From contig NZ_CP016442.1 in NCBI RefSeq assembly GCF_001742165.1, positions 1,798,001 through 1,862,000 of the forward strand: a stretch of DNA of 64,000 nucleotides, written 5' to 3'. This DNA comes from Burkholderia stabilis (lineage in GTDB: Bacteria > Pseudomonadota > Gammaproteobacteria > Burkholderiales > Burkholderiaceae). A program made the position numbers and the translations under genes. Numbering within the stretch: the first letter of the stretch is position 1; each line of letters opens with the position of its first letter. Below, one piece after another: positions 56,616 through 64,000 of the stretch. Below the pieces are notes generated by a model. The model was not told the DNA's origin. It did not search any database and worked only from the letters and a program-made list of their open reading frames with translations.

Positions 56616-57575
56616 TCAGTTCATCGTCGCCGGCATGTCGAGCTTCGCGACGCCCGGCAGTTCGCACGCGGTGATCGCGTCGCTGATCGCGTCGATCGCC
56701 GGCATCCGCGTGAAGCTCTTGCGCCACACCAGCACCACGCGGCGGTCGGGCACCGGTTCGTTGAACGGCACGTACGACAGCAGCTCGGCATCGGGGCCGT
56801 TCGCGCGCGGACCGACCTCGGTGACCGACATCCGCGGCAGCACCGTAATGCCGACGCCGCTCGCGACCATGTGGCGGATCGTCTCGAGCGACGAGCCCTC
56901 GAAGGTCTTCTGGATGCCGTCGGCCGTCTGCGAGAAGCGCATCAGTTCCGGACACACGCCGAGCACGTGATCGCGGAAGCAGTGGCCGTTGCCGAGCAGC
57001 AGCATGGTTTCCTGCTTCAGGTCCTCGGCGTCGATCTCGTCGCGCTTCTCCCACGGATGGCCGGCGGGCAGCGCGACGACGAACGGCTCGTCGTACAGCG
57101 GGCGCACCATCAGGCCGGTTTCCGGGAACGGCAGCGCCATGATCGCGGCGTCGATCTCGCCCTGCTTCAGCAGTTCGAGCAGCTTCAGCGTGTAGTTCTC
57201 CTGCAGCATCAGCGGCATCTGCGGAACACGCTGGATCATCTGCTTGACGAGCGTCGGCAGCAGGTACGGCCCGATCGTGTAGATCACGCCGAGGCGGAAC
57301 GGGCCGACGAGCGGGTCCTTGCCCTGCTTCGCGATCTCCTTGATCGCGAAGGTCTGCTCGAGCACGCGCTGCGCCTGCGTGACGATCTGGTCGCCGATCG
57401 GCGTCACGCTCACTTCGCTCGCGCCGCGCTCGAAAATCTGCACGTTGAGCTCGTCTTCAAGCTTCTTGATCGCCACCGACAGCGTCGGCTGGCTCACGAA
57501 GCATGCTTCGGCCGCGCGGCCGAAATGCCGCTCGCGCGCGACCGCGACGATGTATTTCAATTCAGTCAGCGTCAT
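56616..57575 (-). CDS. oxyR: Hydrogen peroxide-sensing LysR-type regulator OxyR
   Basis: Activates peroxide-defence genes after disulfide formation. The helix-turn-helix at residues 1-60 includes HFGRAAEACFVSQPTLSVAIKKLE, given by its core SQPTLSVAIKKLE. The redox cysteines are in GNGHCFRDHVLGVC (spacing C-X8-C, about residues 199 and 208), exactly as in E. coli OxyR. 319 aa. katG lies downstream, its likely main target. An OxyR-like site covers 57581-57617, just before the ATG, suggesting autoregulation. Confidence 0.97.
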   Translation of the reverse strand: MTLTELKYIVAVARERHFGRAAEACFVSQPTLSVAIKKLEDELNVQIFERGASEVSVTPIGDQIVTQAQRVLEQTFAIKEIAKQGKDPLVGPFRLGVIYTIGPYLLPTLVKQMIQRVPQMPLMLQENYTLKLLELLKQGEIDAAIMALPFPETGLMVRPLYDEPFVVALPAGHPWEKRDEIDAEDLKQETMLLLGNGHCFRDHVLGVCPELMRFSQTADGIQKTFEGSSLETIRHMVASGVGITVLPRMSVTEVGPRANGPDAELLSYVPFNEPVPDRRVVLVWRKSFTRMPAIDAISDAITACELPGVAKLDMPATMN

Positions 57576-57580
57576 TGTGG

Positions 57581-57617
57581 GTCAATCAGAGATATACAGG
57601 CGATAGGTTTAATTTAT
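57581..57617 (-). promoter_or_regulatory. OxyR-like binding site at oxyR
   Basis: On the minus strand: ATAA-N7-CTAT-N7-ATAT-N7-TGAC against the consensus ATAG-N7-CTAT-N7-ATAG-N7-CTAT; spacing is exact, with 11 of 16 matches. It begins six bp before the ATG and also holds a TATAAA-like -10. Confidence 0.5.
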
Positions 57618-57701
57618 ACACCGTCTGGCACCGGTTCGCCAAGTTTCTCTGCATTTCGATGCACCGAATGGCGGTTTTAAATCCGGCCCCGAATGCGCGA
57701 A

Positions 57702-60044
57702 TCAGGCTTTCAGGTACTGCTCGCGCGCGCCGAGCCAGCGTGCGAGATGCTGGGTGACGACGTCGGGATACGCGTCGATCAGCCGCGTCGCGGCGTCGCG
57801 CGCCGGATCGATCAACCAGCCGTCGGTTTCGAGGTTCGCAAAGCGCAGCATCGCCGCGCCCGACTGGCGCGCGCCGAGGAATTCGCCGGGGCCACGGATT
57901 TCGAGGTCGCGCCGGGCGATCTCGAAGCCGTCGGTCGTCTCGCGCATCGTCTTCAGCCGCTCGCGACCGGTGATCGACAGCGGCCCCGTGTACAGCAGCA
58001 CGCACACCGATGCCGCGGTGCCGCGCCCGACGCGGCCGCGCAACTGGTGCAGCTGCGCGAGGCCGAAACGCTCGGCGTGTTCGATCACCATCAGCGACGC
58101 GTTCGGCACGTCGACGCCGACTTCGATCACGGTCGTCGCGACGAGCAATTGCACGTCGTTGCGCGTGAACGCCTCCATCACGGCCGCCTTGTCGGCCGGC
58201 GACAGCCGGCCGTGCACGAGCCCGACCTTCAGCTCGGGCAGCGCCGCGGCGAGCGTCTCGTAGGTTTCGACGGCCGTCTGCAGCTGCAGCGTCTCGCTTT
58301 CCTCGATCAGCGGGCACACCCAATACACCTGGCGCCCGGTCAGCGCGGCCTCGCGCACGCGGGCGATCACCTCCTCGCGCCGCGCGTCGCCGACGAGGCG
58401 CGTCAGCACGGGCGTGCGGCCCGGCGGCAGCTCGTCGATCGTCGAGACTTCGAGATCCGCGTAGTACGTCATCGCGAGCGTGCGCGGAATCGGCGTGGCC
58501 GACATCATCAGCTGGTGCGGCTGGAAATCGCGCGCGCCGTTGGCCGCGTTCGCGGCCTTCGCGCGCAGCGCGAGACGCTGCTCGACGCCGAAACGATGCT
58601 GTTCGTCGACGATCACGAGGCCGAGCCGCGCGAATTCGACCGTGTCCTGGATGATCGCGTGCGTGCCGATCACGAGCTGCGCGGTGCCGAGCGCCGCCGC
58701 CTCGATCGCCGCGCGCTTCTCCTTCGCCTTCAGGCTGCCCGCGAGCCACGCGACCGTGACGCCGAGCGGCTCAAGCCACGCGCGCAGCTTGCGCGCGTGC
58801 TGTTCCGCAAGGATTTCGGTGGGCGCCATCAGCGCGGCCTGGTAGCCGGCATCGATCGCCTGCGTGGCGGCCAGCGCCGCGACGACCGTCTTGCCGCTGC
58901 CGACGTCGCCCTGCAGCAGGCGCTGCATCGGGTGCGCGAGCGTGAGGTCGTGCGCAATTTCGTCGACGACGCGCGACTGCGCGCCCGTCAGCGTGAACGG
59001 CAGCGCCGCGTAGAGCCGGGTCGTGAGCGCCCCGGCATCGCTCGCGGTGCTTCGCGGCATCGCGGGCGCCGCACGCGTGCGGCGCTCCTCGTGCGCACGC
59101 TTGAGCGACAGTTGCTGCGCGAGCAGTTCCTCGAACTTGATGCGCGTCCACGCCGGGTGCGAGCCGTCCATCAGCGCGGCTTCGTCGGAATCGACGCCCG
59201 GGTGGTGCAAGATGCGCACGGCCTGCTCGAGCGACGGCACGCCGAGCGGCTTCAGGTAATCGCGCTCGATCTCGGGCGGCAGCAGCTCCGGCAGCGGCGT
59301 GCGCTCGACCGCGTTCTCGATCGCCTTGCGCAGATACGCCTGCGACACGCCGGCCGTGCTCGGATAAACGGGCGTGAGCACCTGCGGCAGCGGCGCGTCC
59401 GCTTCGACAACCCGCACCGCCGGATGCACCATTTCCATCCCGAAGAAGCCGCCGCGCACATCGCCGCGCACGCGCAGCCGCTGGCCGACGGCCATCTGCT
59501 TGACCTGCGAGCCGTAGAAATTCAGGAAGCGCAGCACCAGGTGCTCACCGTCGTCGTCCTGGATCTTCACGACGAGCTGGCGGCGCGGCCGGAACGCGAC
59601 CTCGTTGTCGAACACGACGCCTTCGGTCTGCGCGATGCCGCCCGGCAGCAGTTCGCCGATCGGCGTGAGCGTGGTTTCGTCCTCATAGCGCATCGGCAGA
59701 TGCAGCACGAGATCGATCGAGCGTGTGAGGCCGAGCTTCGCGAGCTTGTCGGCGGTCTTCACGGGTTTGTCGGCCGCCTTCTTCTTGCGCTTCGCGCCGG
59801 CCGCGCCCGCTTCGTCGCTCGCGGCGGCGCCTTCGGCATCGGGCGCGGCGGCGGCCGGCTGCGCGAGCCGCCCGTCGGCGCCGCGCTTCGGCCCCGCGCG
59901 GCGCGGCGCGGCGCGCTGCGGTTCCGCGCCCGGCTCTGCACCGCGCTCCCCTGCGCTGTGCGCGGGTGGCACGGCATCCTCCGCGTCGAACGGATCGGCG
60001 GAATCGGCAACGGCAGTGGAGGAACGGCGGGGGGACACAGGCAT
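57702..60044 (-). CDS. recG: ATP-dependent DNA helicase RecG
   Basis: Branch-migrating helicase that remodels stalled forks and Holliday junctions. After an Ala/Pro/Arg-rich N-terminal extension of about 95 residues come the wedge/OB domain ([16 protein letters not shown]), Walker [17 protein letters not shown], the [11 protein letters not shown] box, [16 protein letters not shown] and the C-terminal helicase motifs [12 protein letters not shown]. 780 aa, about 85 longer than E. coli RecG because of the extension. The ATG at 60044 is uncertain; a later start may be used. Divergent from queA. Confidence 0.95.
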   Translation of the reverse strand: MPVSPRRSSTAVADSADPFDAEDAVPPAHSAGERGAEPGAEPQRAAPRRAGPKRGADGRLAQPAAAAPDAEGAAASDEAGAAGAKRKKKAADKPVKTADKLAKLGLTRSIDLVLHLPMRYEDETTLTPIGELLPGGIAQTEGVVFDNEVAFRPRRQLVVKIQDDDGEHLVLRFLNFYGSQVKQMAVGQRLRVRGDVRGGFFGMEMVHPAVRVVEADAPLPQVLTPVYPSTAGVSQAYLRKAIENAVERTPLPELLPPEIERDYLKPLGVPSLEQAVRILHHPGVDSDEAALMDGSHPAWTRIKFEELLAQQLSLKRAHEERRTRAAPAMPRSTASDAGALTTRLYAALPFTLTGAQSRVVDEIAHDLTLAHPMQRLLQGDVGSGKTVVAALAATQAIDAGYQAALMAPTEILAEQHARKLRAWLEPLGVTVAWLAGSLKAKEKRAAIEAAALGTAQLVIGTHAIIQDTVEFARLGLVIVDEQHRFGVEQRLALRAKAANAANGARDFQPHQLMMSATPIPRTLAMTYYADLEVSTIDELPPGRTPVLTRLVGDARREEVIARVREAALTGRQVYWVCPLIEESETLQLQTAVETYETLAAALPELKVGLVHGRLSPADKAAVMEAFTRNDVQLLVATTVIEVGVDVPNASLMVIEHAERFGLAQLHQLRGRVGRGTAASVCVLLYTGPLSITGRERLKTMRETTDGFEIARRDLEIRGPGEFLGARQSGAAMLRFANLETDGWLIDPARDAATRLIDAYPDVVTQHLARWLGAREQYLKA

Positions 60045-60081
60045 CGGATCGTCTGGGTGCTTCGCAAGGCAAGTACAATAG

Positions 60082-62622
<2,541 letters not shown>

Positions 62623-62835
62623 CGGGCCGTCACACCGGACGTGTACTAAATAACGCGTCCCGACTGTCGGTCCAGACCGCCAAACATTACAATTACCTTT
62701 CCAAACAAGTCGCAACGGTGTCGGTTCGTGCTTTAACAGCTTGATCCGAAAGCGCATTTGCCGCGCCGTTTGCGCATGGGGCCGGTGGTAGAATAACCGG
62801 CTTATTTTTCGATCTTCCCCTACGGAGAGACCAAC

Positions 62836-63159
62836 GTGCCGTTCATTTCCAATGCCTTCGCGCAAGGCGCCGGTGGCGCCGAATCGAGCCTGATGAGCTT
62901 CCTGCCGCTCATTCTGATGTTCGCCGTGCTCTACTTCATCATGATCCGCCCGCAGATGAAACGGCAGAAGGAGCACCGCAACATGCTCTCGGCGATGGCC
63001 AAGGGCGACGAAGTCGTCACGAGCGGCGGCCTCGTCGGCAAGGTGACGAAGGTCACCGAAGGCTACATCGGCGTTGAAATCGCCGAAGGCACCGAAATCA
63101 CCGTGCAGAAGGCTGCGGTCACGACCATTCTGCCGAAGGGCACGATCAAGTCGCTGTAA
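62836..63159 (+). CDS. yajC: Sec translocon accessory subunit YajC
   Basis: Small inner-membrane partner of SecDF. One hydrophobic helix at about 20-40 (LMSFLPLILMFAVLYFIMI) is followed by RPQMKRQKEHRNMLSAMAKGDEVVTSGGLVGKV (core RPQMKRQKEH and KGDEVVTSGG), the family signature. 107 aa, normal (E. coli 110). GGAGA lies ten nt upstream. It comes 213 bp after tgt and 106 bp before secD, both on the same strand. Confidence 0.96.
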   Translation: MPFISNAFAQGAGGAESSLMSFLPLILMFAVLYFIMIRPQMKRQKEHRNMLSAMAKGDEVVTSGGLVGKVTKVTEGYIGVEIAEGTEITVQKAAVTTILPKGTIKSL

Positions 63160-63265
63160 GCCTTACACCGAGCGTCCGGCTCCCCGCGTCGCGCCTGCCT
63201 GAGAGAGCAGCCCGCCGCGGCGCCGGACGCGACGCTTTCACGCCAACCACCCGTTCGGCCCCCTC

Positions 63266-64000
63266 ATGAATCGTTATCCACTCTGGAAATATGTCGTGAT
63301 GGTCGTGGCGCTCGCCATCGGCTTTCTGTACACATTGCCCAACTTCTTCGGCGAAGCGCCGGCGGTGCAGGTGTCGAGCGGCAAGGCCACGGTCAAGCTC
63401 GATTCGACCACGCTGACCCAGGTCGAATCCGCGCTCGCGTCCGCGCAGATCACACCGGACGACGTCACCTTCGAGAACACGGCGACCAACGCGAACATCC
63501 GCGTGCGCCTGAAGGACACCGATACGCAGCTGCGCGTCAAGGACCTGCTGCAGAAGTCGCTGAACGCCGACCCGAACGATCCGCAGTACGTCGTCGCACT
63601 GAACCTGCAGAGCGCGTCGCCGCGCTGGCTGACCGCACTGCACGCGCTGCCGATGTATCTCGGCCTCGACCTGCGCGGCGGTGTCCACTTCCTGCTCCAG
63701 GTCGACATGACGGGCGCGCTCACGAAGAAGCTCGACTCCGACGCGTCCGACGCGCGCACGCTGCTGCGCGACAAGAACATCCGCGATGGCGGCGTGAGCC
63801 GCGTCGATCAGTCCGTCGTCGTCAACTTCAGCGATGCGCAGACGGCGGAAGACGCCCGCAAGGTGCTCGCGCTGCAGATCACCGAACTGCAATGGGCGAC
63901 GCAGCCCGGCGGCGGCGGCACGCAAGTCGTCGGCACGTTCACGCCGGCCGTGCAGAAGTCCGTCGAGGACGCCGCGCTCAAGCAGAACCTGACGACGCTC
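63266..64000 (+). CDS. secD: Protein translocase subunit SecD (N-terminal part)
   Basis: RND-type membrane subunit that uses the proton gradient to help release preproteins on the periplasmic side. The visible 245 codons hold the first membrane helix (YVVMVVALAIGFLYTLPNFFG), the start of the periplasmic P1 domain and the signature PMYLGLDLRGGVHFLLQVDM at about residue 128. The frame is open to the window end; secF is expected further right. The ATG at 63266 matches the family start. Confidence 0.96.
   Translation, partial: MNRYPLWKYVVMVVALAIGFLYTLPNFFGEAPAVQVSSGKATVKLDSTTLTQVESALASAQITPDDVTFENTATNANIRVRLKDTDTQLRVKDLLQKSLNADPNDPQYVVALNLQSASPRWLTALHALPMYLGLDLRGGVHFLLQVDMTGALTKKLDSDASDARTLLRDKNIRDGGVSRVDQSVVVNFSDAQTAEDARKVLALQITELQWATQPGGGGTQVVGTFTPAVQKSVEDAALKQNLTTL

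Overview
The window is GC-rich (about two thirds G+C by eye) single-copy chromosomal DNA. Third codon positions are almost always G or C, and most long antisense open frames are therefore shadows. Gene content and order (grpE-trx-dnaK-dnaJ-pabBC, glcDEF with a D-lactate dehydrogenase, oxyR-katG-recG-queA-tgt-yajC-secD, hrcA-nadK-recN, glnE-yhdP-nitrilase-tldD) point to a betaproteobacterium, most likely the main chromosome of a Burkholderia, probably of the cepacia complex. The species is inference from memory of gene neighbourhoods; no search was run. No rRNA, tRNA, prophage, insertion sequence or CRISPR array was seen.

Layout. 1-3.8 kb: the end of a surface-polysaccharide locus, with a kpsC-like Kdo-transferase gene broken by a frameshift in a C tract, then manC (GDP-mannose supply). 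3.9-8.7 kb: a MscS channel, a DedA protein, mutL and miaA. 8.7-11 kb: a TetR/TetA-type pair with two tet-operator-like palindromes, and a SnoaL-like gene. 11-17.5 kb: purM, hda, a HAD phosphatase, pcnB, folK, a deoxynucleoside kinase and panB (purines, replication control, RNA decay, folate and pantothenate). 17.6-24.2 kb: a heat-shock block read leftwards, grpE-thioredoxin-dnaK-dnaJ-pabBC, with sigma-32-like promoters before both grpE and dnaK. 24.4-30 kb: a small membrane ORF, hslR, hemH, hrcA, nadK and recN; a duplicated 82-83 bp repeat joins hemH to hslR. 30-39.8 kb: glnE, the giant yhdP, a nitrilase and tldD. 39.8-43.3 kb: aroG behind an aromatic-rich leader peptide and attenuator, then hmp and a cobalamin adenosyltransferase. 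43.3-50.9 kb: a 51-bp tandem repeat, dld-glcD-glcE-glcF, yggS-proC. 51-57.6 kb: ubiA, a patatin-like lipase, three small ORFs, katG and oxyR. 57.7-64 kb: recG (leftwards), then queA-tgt-yajC-secD (rightwards, secD cut by the window end).

The most striking item is upstream of aroG. A 21-codon leader peptide carries eight consecutive aromatic codons (F-Y-F-Y-F-F-W-Y). It sits after a good sigma-70 promoter and before an intrinsic terminator. The RNA can form the 1:2, 2:3 and 3:4 pairings of a classical translation-coupled attenuator, so entry into the shikimate pathway is predicted to be controlled by charging of aromatic tRNAs.

Other points of interest are the frameshifted kpsC-like gene, a repeat that creates two overlapping mini-cistrons coupling hemH to hslR, small ORFs with strong Shine-Dalgarno sequences around katG, an OxyR-like site at oxyR, several genes with a -10 box only 6-8 nt from the ATG (possible leaderless mRNAs), and a MutL carrying the endonuclease motif.
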